Shown piece by piece: positions 18,592 to 27,188 of a stretch of DNA of 64,000 bases. The stretch comes from Tenacibaculum sp. MAR_2009_124 (GTDB lineage: Bacteria; Bacteroidota; Bacteroidia; Flavobacteriales; Flavobacteriaceae). The DNA lies in the NCBI RefSeq assembly GCF_900105455.1, contig NZ_FNSF01000005.1:186001-250000 (forward strand). Direction: 5' to 3'. The notes beneath the pieces were generated by a model. The model had not been told where the DNA came from. It did not search any database and saw only the letters and a program-made list of their open reading frames with translations. The translations under genes were made by a program, and so were the position numbers. Numbering within the stretch: position 1 is the stretch's first letter; each line of letters opens with the position of its first letter.

Positions 18592-18943
18592 GAGAAAGTA
18601 ATAGACAAGCAAGACTCATGATTACTTCTTTGTTTATTATCTTATTATTTATACTTGACCCGAATTTTGCCTTTTTTTGTATTACACTATCGTAAACCCT
18701 ATCACATTATACGACATACTATCTCTACTTGGGTTTTATAGTTAAGTACGGAATTTCAAAGCTTATTCGGGTTCTTTTTTGAAGAACATTTCAATCATTA
18801 TTCTCTATTTTCATCTATTGTCGGATATCAATATTTTTATATTTCGAATAAGTCCAAGCCTTTTAAAATTTTATCCTATACAGAAAATATACATTTTCAT
18901 AATCTTTGTAACACAAAACAGAATACAAACAAAACTGGTTATA
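18592..18943. other. Intergenic region, nothing firm identified
   Basis: This is AT-rich sequence between the lipoprotein and the cupin gene. An in-frame ATG at 18779 would add 55 hydrophobic, low-complexity residues to the cupin, which do not look like a signal peptide or known domain, so I treat this stretch as non-coding. TAATCTTTG at 18899-18907, about 40 bp before the cupin ATG, is one base longer than the flavobacterial -7 consensus and could be its promoter. Confidence 0.4.
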
Positions 18944-19411
18944 ATGGAAACAAATCAACATTCATTTTTTTGTAAGGCGAAAGAAGGAACTCATGTATTA
19001 TCAACAGGAAATTTATATAGAATAATTGCCGAAGGAAAAAGAACTGAAAACAACTTTTCACTAATGGAAGTAACATTAGAGTCTGGACAAGGGGCTCCTC
19101 TTCATATCCATACGAAAGAATACGAAGCCTTTTTTATATTAGAAGGAGAAGTTACTTTCAACCTAGAAAACGTTGATTTTTTTGCTAAAAAAGAAGACTT
19201 TGTTTCTTGCGCTCCGAATGAAATACGTGGTTTTAAAAACAATTCTAATACTAGAGCTCGCATGTTATTGTTTTATAGTTCAGCAGGAGTTGAAGAAATG
19301 ACCCTGCGAAACGGAATGATTATTAAAGAAGGAGTAAAGCCATCTATTAAAAATGAATATAAAACTCAGTGCCCCATTTTGTCAAAAGAATATGGTATAA
19401 AGGAACTTTAA
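18944..19411 (+). CDS. Cupin-domain protein
   Basis: From the ATG at 18944 the product is 155 aa: METNQHSFFCKAKEG. Cupin motif 1 is GAPLHIHTKEYEAFFILEGE (G-x5-H-x-H-x3,4-E-x6-G), and motif 2 is the less conserved FVSCAPNEIRGFKN, where the usual His is replaced. It resembles quercetin 2,3-dioxygenase-like single-domain cupins, but the substrate cannot be inferred. The upstream in-frame ATG (18779) is rejected because the extra residues have no domain character. The gene is monocistronic and is followed by a strong bidirectional terminator at 19461-19505. Confidence 0.82.
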   Translation: METNQHSFFCKAKEGTHVLSTGNLYRIIAEGKRTENNFSLMEVTLESGQGAPLHIHTKEYEAFFILEGEVTFNLENVDFFAKKEDFVSCAPNEIRGFKNNSNTRARMLLFYSSAGVEEMTLRNGMIIKEGVKPSIKNEYKTQCPILSKEYGIKEL

Positions 19412-19460
19412 AATAATATTTCAGGGCAGCATTACTCTAAGAAATTAACAATCAAACATA

Positions 19461-19505
19461 AAAAAATCGCACATACTGTTAATTATGTGCGAGATTGTTT
19501 TTTTG
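19461..19505. terminator. Bidirectional rho-independent terminator
   Basis: A perfect 9-bp stem TCGCACATA (19467-19475) / TATGTGCGA (19484-19492) is flanked by an A-run on the left and a T-run on the right. It lies between the convergent cupin gene (ends 19411) and the 124-aa gene (ends 19523) and serves both. Confidence 0.85.
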
Positions 19506-19522
19506 AAACTTTTTATATTAGT

Positions 19523-19897
19523 CTATGCTATTTGAGTAACCGTTAATGTACCGCTTCCTGTGTTATCTGAAGATGTTACATCAACAATAAATGCATATAA
19601 TTTATCACTGTCCGTTCCATAGGCTCCAGTTCTAATGATTAATGGATTCGTCGAATCGTTTGATGTATCTACAGTATAAAACCAGCCTTTCGAAGCGTTA
19701 TTGGTGTTATAAATAACTACCTTATCAACAGGGTATTCGTTGTTATGATATTTAACAGTTGATTCATAGGTAATCTCGTATACGCCATTCGGGTGAATTT
19801 GATGCCCACTTAGAGTTGTCATTAGTTTTCCTTGATGAATATCCAAAACGTCCTTCTTTGGATTAATAGTAATAGAAAATGGAGCTTGAAGTGCCAT
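19523..19897 (-). CDS. Hypothetical 124-aa beta-rich protein
   Basis: I do not recognise the family. The product is MALQAPFSITINPKKDVLDI, then GHQIHPNGVYEITYESTVKY, GWFYTVDTSNDSTNPLIIRT and a Ser/Thr-rich end TGSGTLTVTQIA. There is no signal peptide, membrane segment or cysteine. The alternation of strands and turns suggests a small all-beta cytosolic or self-assembling protein. It is monocistronic, shares a bidirectional terminator with the cupin gene, and has a 375-bp upstream non-coding region. It has no visible link to the eCIS operon 2 kb away beyond proximity. Confidence 0.7.
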   Translation of the reverse strand: MALQAPFSITINPKKDVLDIHQGKLMTTLSGHQIHPNGVYEITYESTVKYHNNEYPVDKVVIYNTNNASKGWFYTVDTSNDSTNPLIIRTGAYGTDSDKLYAFIVDVTSSDNTGSGTLTVTQIA

Positions 19898-20272
19898 AAT
19901 TATAAAGTTTAGGTTCCCTACTCTTTTTAAACAGGTTTTTCGGGTAACACCTTCGTCATAAAAACCTATGACTACAATTCAAAGGTGAAGAACTTTTAAT
20001 TGTTCTTTTCAAAAACTTCCATAAAAAGCCTATTCTGAAGAACAAAGTAACAAATTATTGGAAGAAGAATTTTTAACTTAACTGTAAAAATTAGATTTCT
20101 TTATCATTTCTTCCTTGGAAAGGATTTCTAGTTGTTTTTTCTCTGAAATTCAAAAAAAACAATGTGATTTCTTATTCCTCCTTTAAGAAACCTAATATCC
20201 TGTTAAAGCAAGAGTAATTATTTATTCTCTAAAATTCTTACTATATATTAGTCACCCATATAAAAGCTATTC
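19898..20272. other. Intergenic region between divergent genes
   Basis: This 375-bp AT-rich stretch lies between the 124-aa gene (minus) and a lipoprotein gene (plus). No open frame, strong hairpin or clear TAnnTTTG element was found on either strand. It must contain both promoters. Confidence 0.5.
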
Positions 20273-20749
20273 ATGAAAAGAACATCCCTCTTATTTAGTT
20301 TTATCTCAACCGTGTTTTTTTTAGTATTATTTCTTAACTCTTGTCAAAGAAATTCAAAAGCCAAACATTCAACAGAATCTCCTGCTATCATTGGAACATG
20401 GAAATTATTAACGGGCACTATTATCAAAGAAAAAGACACTACAGTTACAGATTACACCGCTAATCAAGAAGTTATAAAAATAATTAACAATACACATTTT
20501 GCTTTTCTAAGACATGATCTTAAACAAGACAGTACCGCTATTTTTGTGTCTGGTGGTGGAAGGTGTGAAATAACTTCTCAAAGATATATTGAACATTTAG
20601 ATTTTTGCAATTTTAGGGAATGGGAGAATAACAAATTTGAGTTTGAATATAGACTCTATGGAGACACCTTAATAACCAAAGGAATTGAAAAAGTAACTTC
20701 AATCAATGTAAATCATTTAAACATTGAAAAGTATATTCGCTTACAGTAA
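20273..20749 (+). CDS. Small lipocalin-like lipoprotein
   Basis: This 158-aa protein has a lipoprotein signal (LVLFLNSCQR, Cys24). The mature part starts with the lipocalin-like opening IIGTWKLLTGTI and contains a run of short beta-strands: HFAFLRHDL, GGGRCEITSQRYIEHLDF and FEFEYRLYGDTLITKG. It matches the general pattern of Bacteroidota lipocalin-like / DUF4488-type lipoproteins, which bind unknown ligands or act in envelope stress. Its stop is 23 bp from the end of the convergent gldA gene, leaving no room for a separate terminator. Confidence 0.78.
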   Translation: MKRTSLLFSFISTVFFLVLFLNSCQRNSKAKHSTESPAIIGTWKLLTGTIIKEKDTTVTDYTANQEVIKIINNTHFAFLRHDLKQDSTAIFVSGGGRCEITSQRYIEHLDFCNFREWENNKFEFEYRLYGDTLITKGIEKVTSINVNHLNIEKYIRLQ

Positions 20750-20772
20750 ATTCGAAATAGTTTTGCTACCTA

Positions 20773-21666
20773 TTACTGAGTTAACTCTTGAAATAAGTTT
20801 TCTAAGTTTTTATTTTCTGAGTTTAACCCAAGAATTTTCAATCCGTTCTCTTGAGCAAAATCAAAAATTACGGGACGCATATCTTCAGTAGTTTCAAACT
20901 CTAGCGTCCAGTTATTCTCAGTTGTATTTTTAAAAGCACTTATATTCGGTAATCTTTTAACAAACTGTTCTTCCAATTTATAATCGAAAGTCACCTTTAT
21001 TACCTGCTTATTACTTGATTTAAGAGCTTTCAAAGCTTCATCAACAACCAACTCTCCTTTGTTAATGATAATAACTCTATCACACAAAGCTTCAACCTCT
21101 TGCATAACATGCGTCGATAACAATACCGTTTTATCTTTTCCAAGTTCTCTGATCAATTGACGAATTTCAACCAATTGATTTGGGTCGAGCCCTGTAGTTG
21201 GTTCATCTAACACCAATACCTCCGGATTATGCAAAATTGCAGCTGCCAATCCAACTCGTTGTCGGTATCCTTTTGATAATTGCTTTATTTGTTTATTAGC
21301 CTCAGGTGTAAGTCCTACTTTTTCAACTATTGTTTCTATATGGCTTTTCTCTACTGAATGAATAGCCGCATGAAATTGCAAATACTCTCTAACATACATA
21401 TCCAGATACAAAGGATTGTGCTCTGGCAAATATCCAATTTTCTTTTGCGCTTCAATTGGATTTTCTACAACATTAACACCTCCAACAAATACCTCGCCTT
21501 CACTTGGTTTAATAAACCCTGTAAGCATTTTCATTGTCGTAGATTTCCCTGCTCCATTAGGACCTAAAAACCCAACAATTTCTCCTTTCTCTGCTGAAAA
21601 AGAAATAGCATTCACTGCGGTTTGAGCTTTATATTTTTTCGTTAATGAAGTAAGTTGTATTGACAT
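20773..21666 (-). CDS. gldA: ABC transporter ATP-binding protein GldA-like (gliding motility)
   Basis: From the ATG at 21666 the protein has 297 aa and begins MSIQLTSLTKKYKAQTAVNA. An upstream ATG at 21720 would add 18 atypical residues. It has Walker A GPNGAGKST, the GldA-typical IGYLPEHNPLYLDMYVREYL, the signature LSKGYRQRVGLAAAI, Walker B VLVLDEPTTGLDP and the switch His in STHVMQEVE. GldA with GldF/GldG forms an ABC transporter needed for gliding in Flavobacterium. No gldFG is adjacent, which is usual. A related ABC-2 ATPase with another role cannot be excluded. Confidence 0.82.
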   Translation of the reverse strand: MSIQLTSLTKKYKAQTAVNAISFSAEKGEIVGFLGPNGAGKSTTMKMLTGFIKPSEGEVFVGGVNVVENPIEAQKKIGYLPEHNPLYLDMYVREYLQFHAAIHSVEKSHIETIVEKVGLTPEANKQIKQLSKGYRQRVGLAAAILHNPEVLVLDEPTTGLDPNQLVEIRQLIRELGKDKTVLLSTHVMQEVEALCDRVIIINKGELVVDEALKALKSSNKQVIKVTFDYKLEEQFVKRLPNISAFKNTTENNWTLEFETTEDMRPVIFDFAQENGLKILGLNSENKNLENLFQELTQ

Positions 21667-21796
21667 ATTTTTCTGCGATTTGATATAACTAAACTTAAGT
21701 AGATCACTTGATCTTAACACCTAAAAACCAAAGTAAATAAGACTTAAATACTGTAAGTCATTAATTGATTTATTCCTTTTTTTGGTAGTGACCGAC

Positions 21797-22774
21797 CTAC
21801 TCGGTTTTCTGAATCTCTCGTTGAGACTTTCTTACATAAGAAACGAAGCTATAATCATATTTATTTTTATCATCGGCTTTAAAATCTTCTCGACGTACCT
21901 CTTTCCATTGGTTAGAATTAATTTCTGGAAAATAAACATCTGCTTCAAAAGATGAATGTACATGTGTGATATCTAACTTATCAATGAATTCAAAGGCTAA
22001 TACTTGTTTATAGATTTGTGCGCCACCTATAATAAAAATTTCATCATCACTTTTCGCTAGTTCAACAGCCTCCTCAATACTCCCAGCAGTCAAGCACCCC
22101 TCCTGTTGATAATTTTTATCTCTTGTCACGATAATGGTTGTTCTATTTGGCAATGGTTTCCCTATACTTTCGTAAGTATTACGTCCCATGATAATATGAT
22201 GCCCAGAAGTTAACCTCTTAAATCTTTTTAAATCTGCAGGTAAATGCCAGATTAAATCATTTCCTTTTCCTAACTCATTATTTTCTCCAATAGCTGCAAT
22301 TACCGTTATCATTTGAGGTAGTATTTGTTTTATATGATGCTTTGCATGGTTGATGTAATCTTCAATCATTTCTGCAAAAGTATGAATCTCTTTAGTTTCC
22401 TTACTAATATCAAGTAAAAGATTTGTTTTCTCTTTTGGAAAATGCTCCCAAACATGTAAAATTTGCCAATTAACGGCCTCCCACAAACTTAATATTCTAG
22501 TGACGGGAAGTTTTTGCCAATGTTGTGATCGTACCCATTCATTTTGATTATACATCACATGTGGTGTATCTTCATATTGAACACGAATATAACGCTGTAA
22601 ATTATTAAAGGTAGAATCTACTAAGTGACCCAACAATTCTTTTTTACTCCATTTTCCAGAAGATTTTTTCACATTCCAATCTTCTTCCGTAATACATAAC
22701 GCTTTTTGAGGAAACTCGTGAAGTATTTTTTTTAACGATATAAGAGCACTGTCAATTACATGTTTTTCACCCAT
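21797..22774 (-). CDS. DinB-like / dihydrofolate reductase fusion protein
   Basis: This 325-aa protein joins two complete domains in one frame. Residues 1-154 are a DinB/YfiT-like four-helix bundle (KWSKKELLGHLVDSTFNN, IEDYINHAKHHIKQI) with the metal-binding triad His50, His143 and His147. Residues 155-325 are a full DHFR: MITVIAAIGENNELGKGNDL, WHLPADLKRFKRLTSGH, MGRNTYESIGKPLPNRTTIIV, IFIIGGAQIYKQ and ITHVHSSFEADVYFP. Met155 (ATG at 22310-22312) would be the normal DHFR start, so the fusion arises by loss of a stop between neighbouring genes. It could also be translated internally. thyA lies 0.4 kb upstream on the same strand, giving a thymidylate/folate pairing. A 60-aa gene overlaps its start. 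Confidence 0.88.
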   Translation of the reverse strand: MGEKHVIDSALISLKKILHEFPQKALCITEEDWNVKKSSGKWSKKELLGHLVDSTFNNLQRYIRVQYEDTPHVMYNQNEWVRSQHWQKLPVTRILSLWEAVNWQILHVWEHFPKEKTNLLLDISKETKEIHTFAEMIEDYINHAKHHIKQILPQMITVIAAIGENNELGKGNDLIWHLPADLKRFKRLTSGHHIIMGRNTYESIGKPLPNRTTIIVTRDKNYQQEGCLTAGSIEEAVELAKSDDEIFIIGGAQIYKQVLAFEFIDKLDITHVHSSFEADVYFPEINSNQWKEVRREDFKADDKNKYDYSFVSYVRKSQREIQKTE

Positions 22775-22938
22775 TCTTTTATATAGCTCGAAAAATCTTC
22801 TTTACTGGTTATTTGATAATCTTTACTGTTTTCAATATTATTTATGATGGTTTGAATAGCTATTAAAACATTTTCGTCATTAATTTCGGCTATTTTTTCA
22901 TAAATACTTTCTTTTATTGTGTCTATTTCTGTGGTCAT
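22756..22938 (-). CDS. Small hypothetical protein (60 aa), antitoxin-like
   Basis: The product is MTTEIDTIKESIYEKIAEIN, then DENVLIAIQTIINNIENSKD and SSYIKEWVKNM. It is an acidic helical protein resembling the short antitoxin-like proteins of Bacteroidota toxin-antitoxin pairs (MTxExIRxxLxxYIxxxDxxxLxxIxxxI). The frame overlaps the start of the DinB-DHFR gene by 19 bp, so translation is probably coupled. No RelE/ParE-type toxin follows, so if it is an antitoxin it is an orphan. Function not established. Confidence 0.6.
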   Translation of the reverse strand: MTTEIDTIKESIYEKIAEINDENVLIAIQTIINNIENSKDYQITSKEDFSSYIKEWVKNM

Positions 22939-23117
22939 TTTTTTAGCTAAATTGTTTTTTACTAAGATAATAACATCTTTTAATTTTTAACACTTAGGAA
23001 CGATAAAAGAACGTTAAATCATAAAAAGACCATTGAAATATATACCGATAATAGATAGCCTTACTTTGGTTTAATAAACATATTAAAACAAGCACTCATT
23101 GACAGCGCATTACTCAA

Positions 23118-23149
23118 TAAAAAAACGCTCTTGATAACAAAAGCGTCTT
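23118..23149 (-). terminator. Rho-independent terminator after thyA
   Basis: Read on the minus strand: ACGCT, loop, AGCGT (arms 23142-23146 and 23125-23129), then seven T. It lies about 50 bp beyond the thyA stop. Confidence 0.7.
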
Positions 23150-23196
23150 AAAGTTGTATAAATAATTTCTTAAATTTCTAAATAGAAATCATGTAT

Positions 23197-24021
23197 TTAA
23201 ATTGCTACTTTTCCTTTTATATGAGGATGTGGATCGTAGCCAATCAATTCAAAATCTTCAAAAGTAAAGTCTTCTATGTTTTTAATTTCTGGATTTAATT
23301 TCATCGTAGGTAAATCCTTTGGTTCTCTCGATAGTTGCAGTTCCAATTGCTCAAAATGGTTATTGTAAATATGTGCATCTCCAAAAGTATGGACAAACTC
23401 ACCTGCTTCGTAACCGCAAACTTGAGCTACCATTAACGTTAGTAATGCATAAGAAGCAATATTAAAAGGAACTCCTAAAAAAACATCAGCACTTCTCTGG
23501 TACAACTGGCAAGACAATTTACCATCAGCAACATAAAACTGGAAAAATGCGTGGCACGGTGGCAACGCTGCTTTCCCGTTGGCTACATTATCCGAAAATG
23601 ATTTTGACGTGTCTGGTAGTACAGAAGGATTCCATGCAGAAACAATCATTCTTCTACTATCTGGATTCTTTTTTAAGGTCTCAATAACTTCCTTTAATTG
23701 ATCAATTTCTTCACTATTCCAATTACGCCATTGATGCCCATAAACTGGTCCCAAATCTCCTTTTTCATCTGCCCACTCGTTCCAAATTCTTACGCCATTT
23801 TCTTGCAAATACTTTATATTGGTATCACCTTTTACAAACCATAACAGTTCGTAAACAATAGATTTTAAATGAAGTTTTTTTGTCGTTACCATTGGAAACC
23901 CTTCACTTAAATCAAATCTCATTTGATAGCCAAAAACACTTTTGGTTCCTGTTCCTGTTCTGTCCTCTTTCTCATTTCCGTTTTTTAAAACGTGCTTTAC
24001 TAAATCTAAATATTGCTTCAT
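23197..24021 (-). CDS. thyA: Thymidylate synthase
   Basis: This 274-aa protein has the standard ThyA length. Conserved blocks are [39 protein letters not shown], the catalytic-Cys motif [33 protein letters not shown] and [15 protein letters not shown]. It converts dUMP and methylene-tetrahydrofolate to dTMP and dihydrofolate in the cytosol. The DHFR domain encoded downstream regenerates tetrahydrofolate, though a terminator at 23118-23149 separates the two transcripts. The C-terminus ends in the usual hydrophobic V-A-I. Confidence 0.98.
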   Translation of the reverse strand: MKQYLDLVKHVLKNGNEKEDRTGTGTKSVFGYQMRFDLSEGFPMVTTKKLHLKSIVYELLWFVKGDTNIKYLQENGVRIWNEWADEKGDLGPVYGHQWRNWNSEEIDQLKEVIETLKKNPDSRRMIVSAWNPSVLPDTSKSFSDNVANGKAALPPCHAFFQFYVADGKLSCQLYQRSADVFLGVPFNIASYALLTLMVAQVCGYEAGEFVHTFGDAHIYNNHFEQLELQLSREPKDLPTMKLNPEIKNIEDFTFEDFELIGYDPHPHIKGKVAI

Positions 24022-24064
24022 TTTGTTATAATTCTACCTAAGGATAAGATTTGGTAAAAATAAA

Positions 24065-24093
24065 AAAGCATCCATAAAAAGTATTGATGCTTT
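24065..24093 (-). terminator. Rho-independent terminator after the decayed peptide gene
   Basis: The stem AAAGCATC (24065-24072) / GATGCTTT (24086-24093) is followed on the minus strand by a T-rich tract. It lies 34 bp beyond the expected stop of the decayed peptide gene at 24127-24298 and seems to have outlived it. Confidence 0.7.
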
Positions 24094-24126
24094 AGAATTT
24101 CTTTTCAGTAAGTTATTAACGAAGAA

Positions 24127-24298
24127 TTAAGTCAATTCACATTTATTACCGTGACAATAACCATAATCGAAAACTCTAAGTTATAGCCATTCAACTACAA
24201 CATTGGCTATTACCTTTACAATAATGACGATCAATACCTCAGTTAATTCCCAGCTACTCTTGCTTACTCAAAGCTTTAAACCTTTGAAGGCTTTTCAT
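24127..24298 (-). pseudogene. Decayed GG-leader Cys-rich peptide gene
   Basis: Reading from ATG at 24298 gives MKSLQRFKALSKQE, stop, LGIN, stop, then GIDRHYCKGNSQCCS, stop. After a +1 shift, a frame with one further internal stop ends FDYGYCHGNKCELT before TAA at 24127. This parallels the intact neighbour at 24502-24690 (MKKLQNLQGFKILSKEE, GGPGECC, CDAGYCMGNRCIWA) along its whole length. Two of the stops fit single substitutions from the expected leader (CAG or similar to TAG; NGG to N-TGA-G). With four stops and one shift it cannot make a product. It has kept its own terminator. Confidence 0.75.
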
Positions 24299-24437
24299 AA
24301 CTACCTAATTGACAATAAACTTCGTTTTCTTAAATATAGAAAGAAAGGTATCTCCATAATTATTTTAAAATGTTAAATAGAATGAATTGATCTACTTTGC
24401 ACCACTTCCCCAATATTCGATATTTTAAGCTAACAAA

Positions 24438-24465
24438 AAACACCAATCATAACTGATTGGTGTTT
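24438..24465 (-). terminator. Rho-independent terminator after the 62-aa peptide gene
   Basis: A perfect 12-bp stem AAACACCAATCA (24438-24449) / TGATTGGTGTTT (24454-24465) has a TAAC loop. On the minus strand it is followed by TTTTTTG-like T-rich sequence. It lies 37 bp beyond the peptide stop. Confidence 0.85.
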
Positions 24466-24501
24466 CTACTATTTTTTTTACTTTAAAAAAAGATTATTAG
24501 A

Positions 24502-24690
24502 CTATGCCCAAATACATCTATTTCCCATACAATAACCGGCATCACAATATCCTGACCCATCATCGTAACGAACACAGCATTCTCCTGGACCTCCACAGTA
24601 GATCTTCCATCCACGTCTTTGCCCGCTAATTTCCTTTTTTTCTTCTTTGCTTAGAATTTTAAATCCTTGTAAATTTTGTAATTTTTTCAT
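24502..24690 (-). CDS. Cys-rich secreted peptide precursor (62 aa), GG-leader-like
   Basis: The leader MKKLQNLQGFKILSKEEKKE then ISGQ resembles the Bacteroidota class of double-glycine leaders (LSKxExxxINGG), although the canonical GG is SG-Q here. The core RRGWKIYCGGPGECC and GYCDAGYCMGNRCIWA has six cysteines, suggesting three disulfides. No transporter lies nearby. The C39 exporter at 48.5-50.7 kb is the likely partner in trans. Its upstream sequence shares the 15-mer TAACCAAATTTTATT (24705-24719, minus strand) with the peptide gene at 50689-50865. A decayed paralogue follows. Antibacterial or signalling function is unproven. Confidence 0.78.
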   Translation of the reverse strand: MKKLQNLQGFKILSKEEKKEISGQRRGWKIYCGGPGECCVRYDDGSGYCDAGYCMGNRCIWA

Positions 24691-24780
24691 AATTAGTTGA
24701 TTTAAATAAAATTTGGTTACTCTAATATAGTAAAAACCATCAACGAATCATGTATAATTTAATCGAATTTTGAACAAAAA

Positions 24781-26541
24781 TTATCCTATAATCATTCCTG
24801 CAATTGTAGCTGACATTAAAGAAGCAATAGTACCTCCGATAAGAGCTTTTATTCCAAACTCAGATAATGTTTTTCGTTGTCCAGGAGCTAATGATCCTAT
24901 ACCTCCGATTTGAATACCAATAGAAGCGAAATTAGCAAACCCACAAAGCATATAAGTAGCCATAATTACCGACTTATTATACGTTAAGTGCGTAACATTT
25001 TCGATATCTTTTAAATCAGCCAACTGTATATACCCTACAAACTCGCTCGCTGCAAGTTTTATCCCTAACAACTGCCCCATAAGTGCCATATCTTCACTGG
25101 CAACACCAATTAACCACATGAGTGGAGCAAATAGGTATCCTAGAATAAATTCGAGTGATAAATATTGATATGGTGTAGCTCCTGCGATACGTTCATTTAA
25201 CGAAACAAATTTCCAATCAAAATATTCTATTCCGTCAAAACTACCAATTCCTCCTAAAACGCCATTAATCATAGCTATAAAAGCTACAAAAACTAACAAC
25301 ATGGCTCCTACGTTCATAGCTAGTTGTAATCCTTCTGTAGTCCCGTTAGCAATGGCATCTAGTATATTAGAACCTATTTTCTCCTGAGAAACTTGAACAT
25401 CTGTATTCACTTCCTCGGTTTGAGGATACAATATTTTTGAAATAATAATAGCTCCAGGTGCCGCCATTACCGATGCCGCTAATAAATGCTTTGCATATAG
25501 TAATTTTAAAGCTTCATCATTTCCTCCTAAGAACCCTATATACGCAGCTAAAACAGCTCCTGCCACTGTTGCCATACCACCAATCATCACTAAAAGCATT
25601 TCTGATCGATTCATTTTTTCAAGATATGCCTTGATCAATAAAGGTGCTTCTGTTTGTCCTAAAAAAATATTTCCTGCAACAGATAAACTCTCAGCTCCTG
25701 AAATTTTTAATATTTTACTTAGCGACCAGGCCATAATTTTTACCACTTTCTGAATAATTCCAAGGTAAAATAATAATGAAGTTAATGCGGAGAAGAAAAT
25801 AATGGTTGGTAAAATTTGAAAAGCAAAGATAAATCCAAAGGTATCCATATCTGAAATTAAACCTTCAAATAAAAACTTACTCCCCGCTTTAGTATACTCT
25901 AAAATTTCTACAAACCCTTTTCCAATAAAATTGAATACAGCTTGTACAAACGATATTTTAAGTACTCCAATAGCTATAATAACTTGAAAAATTAAGCCCA
26001 AACCTACTATTTTCCAATCTATAGCTCTTCTATTGGAACTAAATAAAAAGGCTAATACAAGCAAAACAAACATTCCAAGCATCCCTCTGAACATACTGTT
26101 CATTGAAAAACCTTGACTAGGAATAATTCCATTTTTTTTCTGTTCGATTTGAATATCCTGATCAGCACTTACTACAGCACCCGCCATTTCTTTCTGGGTA
26201 TCAGAAAACTTGTATAAAATATTTTTTTCAGAAAGCACTAAAACACTATCTGATAATTCGGTTATATTATAGTAACGTACAGTATCTTTTGGTAAGGTGT
26301 AATTAAAGATTAAAAGATTATTCTGGTGTATATAAGTTCCAGTTGCCTTTAAACTATCTTTTGAAACTAATGAATAATTGAAATCTCCTTTGGTTAATTC
26401 AAAAACATCATTCTCATTAACAGGAAGAATCTCCTTCCCATCTAAGGTTTCTATCGAAGAAAAACTCCATTCTTTTTCAATACTTTGAGCCATCGTTCCA
26501 AACGAAAGCCAAAGTATTAAAAGAGTTAATACCTTTTTCAT
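24781..26541 (-). CDS. CNT-family nucleoside transporter with N-terminal lipocalin-like domain
   Basis: This 586-aa protein has a signal peptide (MKKVLTLLILWLSFGTMAQS) and a ~100-aa extracytoplasmic beta-rich domain (EKEWSFSSIETLDGKEI and following strands). This is followed by the concentrative nucleoside transporter core: FIFAFQILPTIIFFSALTSL, GQTEAPLLIKAYL, AAYIGFLGG and ICGFANF-like MLCGFANFASIGIQIGGIG. CNT proteins import nucleosides with Na+ or H+. Ordinary bacterial NupC is about 400 aa, so the N-terminal domain is an addition; I recall similar longer forms in Flavobacteriia. It lies 19 bp downstream of the bifunctional nuclease gene, suggesting an operon. Confidence 0.88.
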   Translation of the reverse strand: MKKVLTLLILWLSFGTMAQSIEKEWSFSSIETLDGKEILPVNENDVFELTKGDFNYSLVSKDSLKATGTYIHQNNLLIFNYTLPKDTVRYYNITELSDSVLVLSEKNILYKFSDTQKEMAGAVVSADQDIQIEQKKNGIIPSQGFSMNSMFRGMLGMFVLLVLAFLFSSNRRAIDWKIVGLGLIFQVIIAIGVLKISFVQAVFNFIGKGFVEILEYTKAGSKFLFEGLISDMDTFGFIFAFQILPTIIFFSALTSLLFYLGIIQKVVKIMAWSLSKILKISGAESLSVAGNIFLGQTEAPLLIKAYLEKMNRSEMLLVMIGGMATVAGAVLAAYIGFLGGNDEALKLLYAKHLLAASVMAAPGAIIISKILYPQTEEVNTDVQVSQEKIGSNILDAIANGTTEGLQLAMNVGAMLLVFVAFIAMINGVLGGIGSFDGIEYFDWKFVSLNERIAGATPYQYLSLEFILGYLFAPLMWLIGVASEDMALMGQLLGIKLAASEFVGYIQLADLKDIENVTHLTYNKSVIMATYMLCGFANFASIGIQIGGIGSLAPGQRKTLSEFGIKALIGGTIASLMSATIAGMIIG

Positions 26542-26560
26542 TCTTTGTAGTTTTATAAGA

Positions 26561-27169
26561 TTAAGATCGCTTACTTATTTCATCACGAATTTTCGCAGCA
26601 AGTTCATAATCTTCATTAGTAACAGCATCAGTCAACTGATTTTGTAATTCAGCGAGAGACATTTCTTTAAAAACACCATCGTCGTTGTCTAGAGCAAGTT
26701 CAAATTCGTCTTCAAGATCTTCTTCGTCTTCATCTATATCAGAAAGCTCCTCATCTATCTTTAAATAGATTCCAGCTTTATCGAGTATATTTTCGTAAGT
26801 AAATATTGGAGCATGAAAACGAACGGCTAAGGCAATAGCATCGGATGTTCTTGTATCAATAACTTCCTCTTCTCCGTCTCTTTCACAAAGAAGGCTAGAA
26901 AAAAACACTCCATCAACCAACTTATGAATAATCACTTGCTTGACTGTAATAAAGAAGCGGTCAGCAAATGTTTTAAAAAGATCATGTGTTAGCGGCCTTG
27001 GAGGCTTAATTTCTTTTTCTAATGCTATAGCGATAGATTGTGCTTCAAAAGCACCTATAATAATTGGCAACGTTCGTGTACCATCAACCTCACTCAAAAC
27101 CAAAGCGTACGCGCCACTTTGAGTTTGACTGTAAGAAATTCCTTTAATAGTTAGTTTTATTAGACCCAT
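26561..27169 (-). CDS. Bifunctional nuclease (DUF151) family protein with UVR motif
   Basis: This 202-aa protein carries a DUF151/BFN domain at residues 1-140: GAYALVLSEVDGTRTLPIII, GAFEAQSIAIALE, PRPLTHDLFK and DTRTSDAIALAVRFHAPIFT. An acidic linker and a C-terminal UVR-type helix hairpin follow (ELQNQLTDAVTNEDYELAAK). Plant and bacterial BFN proteins have DNase/RNase activity in vitro; the cellular role in Bacteroidota is unknown. It is followed by the nucleoside transporter after 19 bp, which may point to nucleic-acid salvage, although this is inference. Confidence 0.9.
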   Translation of the reverse strand: MGLIKLTIKGISYSQTQSGAYALVLSEVDGTRTLPIIIGAFEAQSIAIALEKEIKPPRPLTHDLFKTFADRFFITVKQVIIHKLVDGVFFSSLLCERDGEEEVIDTRTSDAIALAVRFHAPIFTYENILDKAGIYLKIDEELSDIDEDEEDLEDEFELALDNDDGVFKEMSLAELQNQLTDAVTNEDYELAAKIRDEISKRS

Positions 27170-27188
27170 TTATCATCAACATAAAATA

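Noticed and set aside
18779..18943. In-frame upstream start that would lengthen the cupin by 55 residues
   Set aside because: The extra residues are hydrophobic low-complexity sequence without signal-peptide or domain character; ATG 18944 gives a normal-length cupin.
22756..22938. Complete toxin-antitoxin module
   Set aside because: Only an antitoxin-like small protein is present; the adjacent gene is DinB-DHFR, not a toxin.
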